A stretch of 64,000 bases of DNA from an uncultured Clostridia bacterium (GTDB taxonomy: Bacteria > Bacillota > Clostridia > Christensenellales > CAG-314): positions 124,001 to 188,000 of the forward strand of contig CAMRUG010000001.1 of assembly GCA_947053925.1 (NCBI GenBank), read 5' to 3'. The translations under genes and the position numbers were made by a program. A model generated the notes under the pieces. That model was not told the origin of the DNA and did no database searches. It worked only from the letters and a program-made list of their open reading frames with translations. Positions 1-8,361 of this stretch are shown in pieces; positions within the stretch are counted from its first letter, which is position 1; each line of letters begins with the position of its first letter.

Positions 1-332
1 TGGTCTATTTTGACGAGTTCCTTTGCCTGATTGTAATAACTGTTGGAGATTCTGTCGGCAGTGGCGGTGTCGATTACTATCATCAACGCGTCATTGTAGA
101 GTTCCGGCGCAATAGTTTTGTCGTCCGGTCCTAAAAAAGACAAGTAGTCCGAACTGTCGTTGGTTTGAAGATAAATTTCCTTGTCGGGATAAGTCAACCG
201 CAGAATGCGGCACAATCCTTTTGTCGAGCCTATCGCGTCTCCGTCAGGACGGACGTGGCGCGTAATGACAATGCGGTTGTACGATTTTACTTTGTTAAGA
301 ATATCCGTCATTGTTTTTAATTGTTCAGTCAT
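1..332 (-). CDS. DHH-family phosphoesterase (NrnA-like), partial at window edge
   Basis: The first ~110 residues of a DHH phosphoesterase are read from an ATG at 332 on the minus strand, with a GGAGA-type ribosome site just upstream; the rest lies left of position 1. The visible part has the family's first metal motif (HVRPDGDAIGS) and the second strand ending in VIDTAT; the DHH motif itself would lie just past the edge. It is a paralogue of the next gene (HSNPDGDAIGS, ILDTSV), which ends 54 bases upstream on the same strand, so the two probably form one transcript. Family members hydrolyse nanoRNA or pAp-type substrates or cyclic dinucleotides; which applies here cannot be decided. Confidence 0.85.
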   Translation of the reverse strand, partial: MTEQLKTMTDILNKVKSYNRIVITRHVRPDGDAIGSTKGLCRILRLTYPDKEIYLQTNDSSDYLSFLGPDDKTIAPELYNDALMIVIDTATADRISNSYYNQAKELVKID

Positions 333-386
333 AAATTTTCTCCGATTATTTCAAAGTATCTGAAATATTGTTTTTGAATTAGTCAA

Positions 387-1319
387 TCAGTTTTCTAATG
401 CGTTCAAGTCTTCTAGCATTTGCATTGCCGTTTCAAGGCTGTCTATAGTCGCTCCGCTTGCTTTGGCGTGTCCGCCGCCGCCGTATTTTGTTGCGATAGG
501 ATTGATATTGTATTTTTTTGAACGCAATTCGCACAGCACTCCGCGCTCGGTCTCCGTAAAGTTAACCCAACTGTGAATACCTTTAATATCCGACATTACG
601 CCGACCATTCCGCGCGATATTGTAAATTCGTCTGCGTTTACAGTATTTAATTCGTCTTTTGTAGTGATAATGTAAGCAACGTTTTTGTCGGTAATTTGTA
701 TTTTAAGCGTATACTTTGCGCGCAGTTTAAGCATTTCAAAATCGTCGGCATATAATTCCGCATAAAGGGCGTTTGTGTCGATATTGTATTTGTTAAGTTC
801 CGATGCCAAAGCAAACGTCCGTGAGTTTGTAGAATCGTAACGGAACCGTCCGCTGTCGGTTACCATTCCCGTAAACAGCGATTTAGCCGCGGCGTCGTTG
901 AATTTGAGTCCGCTCTGTAATGCAAAGTCGGTAATAAGTCCGCAGCAACTTTCGTAAGATGTGTCCACAATGTCAATGTCGGCTATTTTTTCGCAGAAGA
1001 TATGATGGTCAAAACGTAAAGTCGCGGCGGCATTAAGATAACGGTCGTCGCTGATCATAGATTTGACGGAAGTATCGAGTATAATTGCCAAGGCGTTTTT
1101 GTAAATTTCGTCAGGGACGACATCGGTTTGCGCTCCGTCCATAAAAGCATAACGCTTTGTGCCGTCGCCGACAATATAGACTTTTTTGTCGGGGAAAGTA
1201 TTCAATATCAGTTGCTGTAATCCGTATTGACTTCCAATTGCGTCGCCGTCGGGGTTTGAATGACGGTGAATAACTATTTGGTCGTATTTTTTTATCAGTT
1301 GCAATGCCTGTTTAAACAT
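387..1319 (-). CDS. DHH/DHHA1 phosphoesterase, NrnA-like oligoribonuclease/pAp phosphatase
   Basis: This 310-residue protein has the full DHH-DHHA1 layout: DGDA near residue 25, an Asp in ILDTS near 84, the DHH triplet in LRFDHHIF near 105, TDSGRFRYDS near 155, and the C-terminal DHHA1 glycine motif KYGGGGHAKASGAT near 280. The length is that of NrnA (about 310-320). The family binds two Mn ions and removes nucleotides from 2-5-mer RNA and/or the phosphate of 3'-phosphoadenosine 5'-phosphate in the cytosol. It is probably the first gene of a transcript with the second DHH gene downstream. The start is ATG at 1319 with a SigA-like promoter at 1350-1378. The family assignment is firm; the exact substrate is inferred. 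Confidence 0.9.
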   Translation of the reverse strand: MFKQALQLIKKYDQIVIHRHSNPDGDAIGSQYGLQQLILNTFPDKKVYIVGDGTKRYAFMDGAQTDVVPDEIYKNALAIILDTSVKSMISDDRYLNAAATLRFDHHIFCEKIADIDIVDTSYESCCGLITDFALQSGLKFNDAAAKSLFTGMVTDSGRFRYDSTNSRTFALASELNKYNIDTNALYAELYADDFEMLKLRAKYTLKIQITDKNVAYIITTKDELNTVNADEFTISRGMVGVMSDIKGIHSWVNFTETERGVLCELRSKKYNINPIATKYGGGGHAKASGATIDSLETAMQMLEDLNALEN

Positions 1320-1349
1320 ATTTTACCGCCCGTAATTTATTGAAATACC

Positions 1350-1378
1350 ATTTTAGCATAATGTTACACGTCCGTCAA
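1350..1378 (-). promoter_or_regulatory. SigA-type promoter for the DHH gene pair
   Basis: On the minus strand TTGACG is followed by a 17-base spacer and TAAAAT, about 30 bases before the ATG at 1319. The same hexamers and spacing occur on the plus strand at 1529-1557. Confidence 0.6.
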
Positions 1379-1528
1379 CACAGACATTTTTTGAAGTTTG
1401 TTTTCTGTCTGGTCCTTGATAAAAAATTCAAATTAAAATAAAATTGCAACAGTGTTATAAAAATATCAATTTTTATTATAACAAACTTGCAAATTACGGC
1501 AAAATATTTCAAATCAAGGGCATATTTA

Positions 1529-1557
1529 TTGACGGATATCTTGAAATAGAGTAAAAT
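1529..1557 (+). promoter_or_regulatory. SigA-type promoter of the lipoprotein/opp/protease block
   Basis: TTGACG, 17-base spacer, TAAAAT. It lies in the 362-base gap between the divergent DHH gene and the first lipoprotein and leaves a ~130-base leader before the ATG at 1694. A second TTGACG at 1627-1632 and a TATAAT at 1661-1666 are not spaced to pair with each other. Apart from these and the minus-strand promoter, nothing else was recognised in 1320-1693. Confidence 0.55.
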
Positions 1558-1693
1558 TAAACGATAATGGAATACAATGCGGATATTATTTTATTTTCAA
1601 AATCAAGCATTTTAAAATCACAAAAGTTGACGTAAAAGACGCTGAGTTTTTGTAAAATTCTATAATGCCGCAGAGTATGAAATGAGGATAAAT

Positions 1694-2869
1694 ATGAGGA
1701 AAAAAATACTTTTGATACTTTTGGCGTTATTTGCCGTTTGTATTTGCTTGGCAGGCTGCGACGATAAAGTCAATTTTGACGGTCAAGCTAAAGTAACGTT
1801 TATGCTTAACGGAGCCAAATACAAAAACGGCACGGAGCCTGTTGTTCACTATTACAAATTGGCAGAAGGTCAAAAGACAAAAATTTTAGAGCTTAATAAG
1901 AAAAATACCGGCGCGGAATTGGTTTACGAAGGTTTTAATTTCTTGGGTTGGTACAAGGATAAAAACTTTTCGTCAAACAGTAAATGGAATTTTGCTACCG
2001 ATACTATTGACGGAAACGGCATAACGTTATATGCGCGCTGGGAAGCGATAGTATATCACAACTATACCTATCAGATTTGTTATATCGACGAAGAAACACA
2101 GCAAAAGCAGGTTTTGGGCAGCTACCGTTCGGACGCAGGACTGAAATTCGATCAACGCAGCGGCGAGAAAATTGCCGCACAGCGTAAGGGTTATACGCTA
2201 ATCGAATTTGTAGATGAACAAGGCGGCGCGTGGAATAGCGAGTTTGTCCACCCCGGCGGCGACGGAGACGTTGCGGTAGACGTATATGCCAAGTTTATCA
2301 AAGGCGATTACAAAATAATCCGCAAGGCGTCAGATTTCGATACCGCTATCGGTCATAATATTTATTTGTATAATGACATAGATATGGGCGGATACGAACT
2401 GGATTTGAGTTTCTTTGAAAGCGGAGTGTTTGACGGCAACAGCAAAAAGATTTACAACTTTACCGTTAAGTACGGAGCGACAAAAGACGATATGGTTCAA
2501 GACGTAGACGGCGAAATAACGGGTAATTTCTCCCTCAATATCGGTTTGTTCGGTTTGCTAAACAATGCGGAGATTAAAAACGTTACTTTTGATGAAATGA
2601 CTATTGACTTAAACGCATCTCTCAATATGATACAAAAAATTTTTGTGGCGCCGATTTCTGTTCACGCAACCGATTCTAAGTTTAGTAACGTCAAAGTTAA
2701 CTGTACTTACAAATATTCGCGTTTGCCAAATACATTCTATCAGGATAACGACAGAAACAAACCTCTTAAAGACGGAATGTTCTTCCCCGTAACGGAACAG
2801 GACCAACTTTGTTACAAAATGACAAATTCAACGGTAAACAACTGTTTCTCAACGGTAACGGTTGAGTAA
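1694..2869 (+). CDS. Surface lipoprotein with InlB-type B repeat
   Basis: A predicted lipoprotein of 391 residues. An upstream in-frame ATG at 1682 exists, but GAGG at 1684-1687 is well spaced for the ATG at 1694, so that start is preferred. A Lys-rich, hydrophobic signal peptide ends in LAGC (Cys22). Residues ~40-115 form a Listeria-Bacteroides/InlB B-type repeat (FLGWYKDKNF ... ITLYARWEA). A second, weaker unit follows. The rest (~180-390) is beta-rich with a GLUG/beta-helix flavour (KIYNFTV, NIGLFGLLNNAEIKNVTF). Such repeats build extracellular stalks or adhesion modules. It lies 50 bases before oppA in the same direction and probably shares its transcript. The ligand is unknown. Confidence 0.8.
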   Translation: MRKKILLILLALFAVCICLAGCDDKVNFDGQAKVTFMLNGAKYKNGTEPVVHYYKLAEGQKTKILELNKKNTGAELVYEGFNFLGWYKDKNFSSNSKWNFATDTIDGNGITLYARWEAIVYHNYTYQICYIDEETQQKQVLGSYRSDAGLKFDQRSGEKIAAQRKGYTLIEFVDEQGGAWNSEFVHPGGDGDVAVDVYAKFIKGDYKIIRKASDFDTAIGHNIYLYNDIDMGGYELDLSFFESGVFDGNSKKIYNFTVKYGATKDDMVQDVDGEITGNFSLNIGLFGLLNNAEIKNVTFDEMTIDLNASLNMIQKIFVAPISVHATDSKFSNVKVNCTYKYSRLPNTFYQDNDRNKPLKDGMFFPVTEQDQLCYKMTNSTVNNCFSTVTVE

Positions 2870-2919
2870 TAGCCAAAATTTAAATTAGATTAGCAAGAAA
2901 AAAAGATAAGGAGTTAGCT

Positions 2920-5613
2920 ATGAAAAATAAAATCAAAATTACGTTAGCAATAACGCTTGCGTTAATGATGGTTGCATTAAACGTAATGCTTATTGCCTGT
3001 GATGACGATAAGACATATTATAATAACGAAACAGACAACGTTGTATTTGCAACACAGCCTGCGGACGGCGTTTTTAACCCGTTCTTCTCTACTTCGGCAG
3101 TTGACGGAAGTATGGTAGGGCTTACGCAAATAGGAATGTTGGGAAATGACAAGGACGGCAACGAGGCATACGGTCCTAACGAAGCGGTGGTAACACTCGA
3201 CTACGAAGAAGTACTCGAAGGTCCTGCGATCAATCCGACTTATACTACATATAAATTCGTTTTGAAAAACAACGTTAAATTTTCTAACGGTTCACCGCTT
3301 ACTATCAAAGACGTTTTGTTTAACTTGTATGTTTATCTCGATACGATGTATACAGGTTCGTCTACGATTTATTCGACGGATATAGTGGGGCTCAAAGCAT
3401 ACCGCACCCAAACCCGTACGGAAAGCGAGCAAGATGCGTTTATGAAAAAGTTTGAGCAAAACGCAACAACGCGTAAAAACAACCTTTTAAACGCGTGGGA
3501 CGATATTGTCGTAAATATAGACGAAAATGCGAAGGAAGATATTGATCTTTTAAGAACGGCATTACAGCAATACAAACAAGATAACACCGGTTTCGATTAT
3601 ATCGTCGATGACTTTGAAAAAGCTGTTGAACTTTTCAGAGAAGAATTGCAAAATGACTTTAACAATGCTCGCGGTACTTACGAAGATATCGACTTTAAAG
3701 ATAAAGAAGGTAATCTTTACAAAAATTTGCTTAAATCTGATAACGAAGCGTTTCTATATAACGAGAACGAAATCAAGTGGAACAGACAGACGGGTAAATT
3801 AGAAAGCAGTTTGACGACAGGCGACGATTTTACAACCATAAGAGAAATGTCCGAAGCGGAAGTTATCGATTATGTTTTCAACCGCCATATGCCTGCCAAT
3901 CTCGATCAGGTATTAGACGGATGGGCTACAAGCGCAACATTCAGAGAATATTTGGTAAACGACGAACTTTCAAGATACAATGCTAACAATCCTACTGCAG
4001 TACCTAATATCGAAGGAATAAAGTTTGCAAACTTCGATGAGGCTTGCGAAGTAAACGGCATTTCTTACGGAGTACCCGAGTATAACCAAGACGGCTCGGT
4101 AAAAGACGGTTATAACGAAGTTTTGACAATCAAAATCAACGGCGTTGACCCCAAAGCAAAATGGAATTTCAGTTTCGGCGTTGCTCCGATGTATTATTAT
4201 TCGGACAAAAGTCATATAGACGCTTTCAATTATGCCGAAAACCGTTTCGGAGTAGAACGCGGTAACAGCGACTTTATGCAAAACGTTATTAAAGACCCCG
4301 AAAAAATCGGTGTTCCCGTAGGCGCGGGTCCGTATGCGGCAAGTAAAGCCAGCGGCGGTATTACAAACATAAAAGGCAGCGATTTCCGCCCTCAAAGTCA
4401 AGGCGTAATCTATTTTGAAAGGAATCCCTATTTCGTTATGGGACCTGCCAAAATCAAAACTATCCGTTATTCGGAAATCGATTCTAAAAACCAACTCAAT
4501 TCTTTGTATAACGGTTCGATAGATTTTGCCGAACCCAATGCTAAAAAGGAAACGGAAGACGAACTTAAAGGCAAAAAGAAAGACGGTATCGGATACGATA
4601 CGGTAGATACAATGGGTTACGGTTATATAGGTATTAACGCAAGTAAAGTACCGTCGTTAAACGTAAGACAGGCTATTATGCACAGTATCGACACGCTTGA
4701 AATCGTCAATTACTACAAAGGTACGGCAGAAGAGATATACCGTTCTATGTCTAAGTCCAGTTGGGCTTATCCAAGCAATGCAATAGCGTACTATCCTTAT
4801 ATCGGCGGACCTATTCCCACTCAGTTAGGGGACGCAAACGGCAATATCAAGAGCGACAGCGAACTGCTGGATCCTATTGACGAACAGCTTATCGTCAATC
4901 CCGATTATATCGATTTCGTGCGCGAAAAGGGCAAAAAGGCAGGCGAGCGTTTTAGCAACGAAGAACAAATCGAGTTTTTGCAAAGTATAATAGAAGCCGA
5001 CGGATATCTGTATGATTCTAACCGCGGATATTACTACAAAGGTCAAAACAAGTGCGAATACGAATTTGCTATTGCAGGTAACGACCCCGACCACCCTGCG
5101 TACAGCGCAATGTTGGCGGCAGGTCAACTGTTGGAAAAAGTCGGAATGAAAATAACCGTCAGACCGCGCAGCGACGCGTTGACGCAACTGGCAAGCGGCG
5201 GACTTACGGTTTGGGCAGCGGCGTGGGGTTCTACTATCGACCCCGATATGTATCAGGTATATCACAAAGATTCCACGGCAACTTCTACGTTAAACTGGGG
5301 TTACAGAGCAATCAAAGCCAATGCAGGCGGAAGATATAGTCGTGAACTTGCAATGGTAAACACATTGTCCCAATGGATAGAGGAAGGAAGAGAAACCCTC
5401 GATCAACCTGAGCGTGAAAGAACTTATCACAAGTGTTTAAACGAAGTTATGCGTTTAGCTGTAGAATTGCCCACATACCAAAGACAAGACCTTTATGCTT
5501 ATAACTTCAACAAGATAGACGAAAGTACGTTTACTCCCGAAGGAGACCGTTCGGCGTTTAAAGGTATTATCAGCGAAATGTACATATTGTCAATGGTGGT
5601 TAAAGACCGCTAA
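2920..5613 (+). CDS. oppA: Oligopeptide ABC transporter substrate-binding lipoprotein, enlarged
   Basis: Solute-binding protein family 5 (SBP_bac_5). It captures peptides outside the membrane and hands them to the OppBC permease. The signal peptide ends in LIAC (Cys27), making it a membrane-anchored lipoprotein. N-terminal core features are visible (TYKFVLKNNVKFSNGSPLT, then VLFNLYVYLD), as are C-terminal ones (NVRQAIMHSIDT, SALTQ-like lobe, WAAAWGSTIDPDMYQVY). At 897 residues it is far longer than the usual ~540. The excess is a mostly helical, charged insertion at about residues 150-400 between the first core segment and the SFGVAPMYYYSD region. AAGGAG lies 6 bases before the ATG. A hairpin separates it from oppB. 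The insert may alter ligand size or bind a partner (inference). Confidence 0.88.
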   Translation: MKNKIKITLAITLALMMVALNVMLIACDDDKTYYNNETDNVVFATQPADGVFNPFFSTSAVDGSMVGLTQIGMLGNDKDGNEAYGPNEAVVTLDYEEVLEGPAINPTYTTYKFVLKNNVKFSNGSPLTIKDVLFNLYVYLDTMYTGSSTIYSTDIVGLKAYRTQTRTESEQDAFMKKFEQNATTRKNNLLNAWDDIVVNIDENAKEDIDLLRTALQQYKQDNTGFDYIVDDFEKAVELFREELQNDFNNARGTYEDIDFKDKEGNLYKNLLKSDNEAFLYNENEIKWNRQTGKLESSLTTGDDFTTIREMSEAEVIDYVFNRHMPANLDQVLDGWATSATFREYLVNDELSRYNANNPTAVPNIEGIKFANFDEACEVNGISYGVPEYNQDGSVKDGYNEVLTIKINGVDPKAKWNFSFGVAPMYYYSDKSHIDAFNYAENRFGVERGNSDFMQNVIKDPEKIGVPVGAGPYAASKASGGITNIKGSDFRPQSQGVIYFERNPYFVMGPAKIKTIRYSEIDSKNQLNSLYNGSIDFAEPNAKKETEDELKGKKKDGIGYDTVDTMGYGYIGINASKVPSLNVRQAIMHSIDTLEIVNYYKGTAEEIYRSMSKSSWAYPSNAIAYYPYIGGPIPTQLGDANGNIKSDSELLDPIDEQLIVNPDYIDFVREKGKKAGERFSNEEQIEFLQSIIEADGYLYDSNRGYYYKGQNKCEYEFAIAGNDPDHPAYSAMLAAGQLLEKVGMKITVRPRSDALTQLASGGLTVWAAAWGSTIDPDMYQVYHKDSTATSTLNWGYRAIKANAGGRYSRELAMVNTLSQWIEEGRETLDQPERERTYHKCLNEVMRLAVELPTYQRQDLYAYNFNKIDESTFTPEGDRSAFKGIISEMYILSMVVKDR

Positions 5614-5632
5614 TTAAAAATTTAAAAAAGGC

Positions 5633-5661
5633 GTTCCGACTTGTTTACGGCAAGTCGGAAC
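5633..5661 (+). promoter_or_regulatory. Intercistronic hairpin between oppA and oppB
   Basis: An 11-bp perfect stem (GTTCCGACTTG / CAAGTCGGAAC) with a 7-base loop. No T-run follows, so it does not look like an intrinsic terminator. It sits 20 bases after the oppA stop and 12 bases before the oppB ATG. The 3' arm contains the only GGA near the oppB start. It could protect the oppA message from 3' exonucleases, limit oppB translation, or both (inference). Confidence 0.55.
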
Positions 5662-5673
5662 AAGTAATAAATA

Positions 5674-7173
5674 ATGGTTAAGTATATTATCAAAAGAATA
5701 CTGTTATCAATATTGATATTGTTCGGCGTATCGGTAATCATCTATACGATGGTACGTCTTATGCCCAACGACTATATCGATCACAAGTATCAAGCGCAAA
5801 TAAGTCAAGGCACGCTTACTCAGGACGACTTGGACAACTTTAAAGCGTTGTACGGGTTGTATACTCCCGAAGCGCGCTTGCACTTGACTGTGGATAACGA
5901 AAACGGCACATTCGACCGCGATGTGCGTAAGGTTGTTTTTGACGAAATTGTTAAAATTTCTAACGAAGTTGAAGATTACGACATTACTTCCGACGGCATA
6001 GGTCTGTATCGGAACAAAACTTCGAGGACGGAAGAAAGTATAGGCGACGGACTTAAACGCGTAACCGAAAAACGTATGGAGTTGACGGGAAACCGCGACG
6101 ACGCGACGTTGTTCGAGTATCATTATTATTTGTCTGTGTTTGAAGATCACAAAGAAAAGAAAGAGGTTGAAGATAACTTCGGCAACGTTACAGAACAAGA
6201 AGTAGTAATTACTAAGGAAACGCAAACTACAATTTCGAAGGGAACATATTCGTTTAAATGCAGCGGCGGAGTATTTGCTTTCACTTTTAACAAGACGTCG
6301 GGTACGGGCAACGCGCCTGCCGTAAGCAATATTACTTACGTAAAAACGTCTTTCGGCGAAAAACTGGGCACTATCCTTTCGGGATACTTTACATGGCTGG
6401 GTAACCTTATCAAAGGAGATTTGGGCGTATCGTTTAAATACGAAAAACCCGTCGGACAAGTTATCAGCGAAAATATGTGGGTATCGTTTGCTATAGCGAT
6501 TGTTGCGACTATTTTGCAATTTTTGATTGCTATTCCTTTGGGAATTTCCAGCGCAACGCATCAATATTCCGCAAGAGATTACATAGTTACGATTTTTACA
6601 ATGATAGGCATATCGTTGCCGACATATTTCTTTGCGGCTATAGTAATCAAATTATTTGCAGTAGATTTAGGTTGGTTGCCTTCAACCGGACTCATAAACC
6701 CCGGCGCAGTTTACCCCGATACTTTTGCGGGCTTTATGAAAAAACTGGGCGATATGTCGGTACACTTGATTTTGCCCATATTCGTCAGCGTAATTCTGTC
6801 TCTCGGCGGGCTTATGCGTTATACGCGTACAAACACTTTGGAAGTGTTATCCGCAGATTATATAAGGACAGCGCGCGCTAAGGGTCTTTCGGAAAAGACG
6901 GTTATTTATAAGCACGCATTCAGAAATACTTTAATTCCTCTTGCCACTTTGCTTGCAGGAATACTCCCCGGATTATTCGGAGGAATGATGATTACCGAAC
7001 AGGTATTCGGTATACCGGGTATCGGTAACCTTGCATACAAAGCGCTGACGGAAGGCGACATACCGTTTGTTATGGGATACAATATGTTCCTTGCAATACT
7101 GACGGTTATAGGTACTTTGCTTTCGGATATTATGTATTCGATTGTCGATCCGCGGGTTAAACTCGGAAGGTAA
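5674..7173 (+). CDS. oppB: Oligopeptide ABC transporter permease OppB/DppB, with extracytoplasmic insert
   Basis: Inner-membrane permease subunit pairing with OppC. The N-terminal helix (IIKRILLSILILFGVSVIIY) leads into the usual YGLYTP segment near residue 57. The core resumes near residue 238 (WLGNLIKGDLGVSF) and ends with the five remaining helices and the EAA loop (YIRTARAKGLSEKTVIYKHAFRN). The intervening ~175 residues are an extra hydrophilic domain predicted to face outside; standard family members are about 310 residues, this one 499. No strong ribosome site is seen, and the intercistronic hairpin lies immediately upstream. The stop at 7173 almost touches oppC. Family assignment is secure; the insert's role is unknown. 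Confidence 0.9.
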   Translation: MVKYIIKRILLSILILFGVSVIIYTMVRLMPNDYIDHKYQAQISQGTLTQDDLDNFKALYGLYTPEARLHLTVDNENGTFDRDVRKVVFDEIVKISNEVEDYDITSDGIGLYRNKTSRTEESIGDGLKRVTEKRMELTGNRDDATLFEYHYYLSVFEDHKEKKEVEDNFGNVTEQEVVITKETQTTISKGTYSFKCSGGVFAFTFNKTSGTGNAPAVSNITYVKTSFGEKLGTILSGYFTWLGNLIKGDLGVSFKYEKPVGQVISENMWVSFAIAIVATILQFLIAIPLGISSATHQYSARDYIVTIFTMIGISLPTYFFAAIVIKLFAVDLGWLPSTGLINPGAVYPDTFAGFMKKLGDMSVHLILPIFVSVILSLGGLMRYTRTNTLEVLSADYIRTARAKGLSEKTVIYKHAFRNTLIPLATLLAGILPGLFGGMMITEQVFGIPGIGNLAYKALTEGDIPFVMGYNMFLAILTVIGTLLSDIMYSIVDPRVKLGR

Positions 7174-7181
7174 GGTTGCGT

Positions 7182-8342
7182 ATGAAGAAAAAAGAAATAA
7201 AAACAGAATACGCTTCTTGCGAAAATTTGACGGCGGAAGTAGAAAAGGTTGTTGAAGAAACAGAGCAAGTTTTAGTTTCCGAACAGACGGAAAACGAAGA
7301 AGTAACAACCGAAAACGGCGGCGCGGCGGTGCAAACGGCGCCTATGCTAGAAACATATCAGGAAATGAGTCCCGCTCGTTTGGTTGCCCGCAGATTTTTC
7401 CGTTCCAAGTTGTCTATTGTAGGACTTGTTATGGTTGTATTTTTGTTCCTGTTTTCGTTTTTAGGTCCCGTTGTTTATACCAAATGGGAGGAAGACGTGC
7501 CCGACAGGCGCGAAGTAGGCAACGAAATTATCAGCGAAACGTATAACGAATACACAGTAAAAGGCGAAGACGGAGAGAACATAATTATTACCGAAGTGCT
7601 TACCGTTAAAGAGCGTCTTAACAAATTTGCAAGTCCGAGTCTGGAACACTTGCTCGGCACTGACGATCAGGGTATGGACGTGTTTGTCCGTCTTATGTAC
7701 GGCGGTCGCATATCGTTGACTATCGGTTTTATCGTAGTAATTCTGGAAACTTTAATCGGCGTGTTGCTCGGCGGTTTGGCGGGGTATTTCGGCGGTTGGG
7801 TAGACCAAATAATTATGCGTATAGTAGACATATTCAACTGTATACCTACGTTGCCTATTTTACTTATTGCTTCGGCTTTAATCGAATCGTGGAACGTAAG
7901 CGCAGACCAACGTATTTATTTGTTGATGGTAATAATCACCGTATTCAGTTGGAGCGGAGTAGCGCGTTTGGTTCGCGGACAGATTTTGTCTTTGCGCGAA
8001 CAAGAGTATATTACGGCAACCGAAGTAATGGGTCTGCCCACTTGGCGCAAAATATTTGTGCATTTAATTCCCAACGTAATGCCGCAACTTATCGTATCTA
8101 TGACTTTGGGACTAGGAAGCGTAATACTGTACGAATCCACATTGAGTTACTTGGGTTTGGGCGTACAACTGCCTAAGGCGGCGTGGGGTACTATGATAGC
8201 GTTGTCTAACGATCCGCAAGTACTTAAATACCACGTCAATGTATGGCTTCCCGCAGGTATTCTTATCGTTATAGCAGTTTTGGGCTTCAATTTTATCGGC
8301 GACGGTTTGCGCGACGCTATGGACCCCAAGGCGAAGAAATAG
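7182..8342 (+). CDS. oppC: Oligopeptide ABC transporter permease OppC/DppC
   Basis: Second permease subunit, 386 residues from the ATG at 7182 (TAAGG six bases upstream; a TTG at 7176 is in frame but worse spaced). An acidic, Glu-rich cytoplasmic N-terminus of ~65 residues precedes the OppC N-terminal motif (SPARLVARRFFRSKLSIVGL) and helix 1. A ~45-residue extra segment follows (about residues 105-150) before HLLGTDDQGMDVFVRLMYG. The transport domain and EAA loop (EYITATEVMGLPTWRKIFVH) are intact. The usual length is about 300. The extra extracytoplasmic segment parallels the inserts in OppA and OppB. Confidence 0.9.
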   Translation: MKKKEIKTEYASCENLTAEVEKVVEETEQVLVSEQTENEEVTTENGGAAVQTAPMLETYQEMSPARLVARRFFRSKLSIVGLVMVVFLFLFSFLGPVVYTKWEEDVPDRREVGNEIISETYNEYTVKGEDGENIIITEVLTVKERLNKFASPSLEHLLGTDDQGMDVFVRLMYGGRISLTIGFIVVILETLIGVLLGGLAGYFGGWVDQIIMRIVDIFNCIPTLPILLIASALIESWNVSADQRIYLLMVIITVFSWSGVARLVRGQILSLREQEYITATEVMGLPTWRKIFVHLIPNVMPQLIVSMTLGLGSVILYESTLSYLGLGVQLPKAAWGTMIALSNDPQVLKYHVNVWLPAGILIVIAVLGFNFIGDGLRDAMDPKAKK

Positions 8343-8361
8343 AAGGTAAACTATTTACAAA

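Noticed and set aside
5707..6564. 285-residue minus-strand frame across oppB
   Set aside because: Shadow of the oppB coding strand; the + frame has clear permease features.
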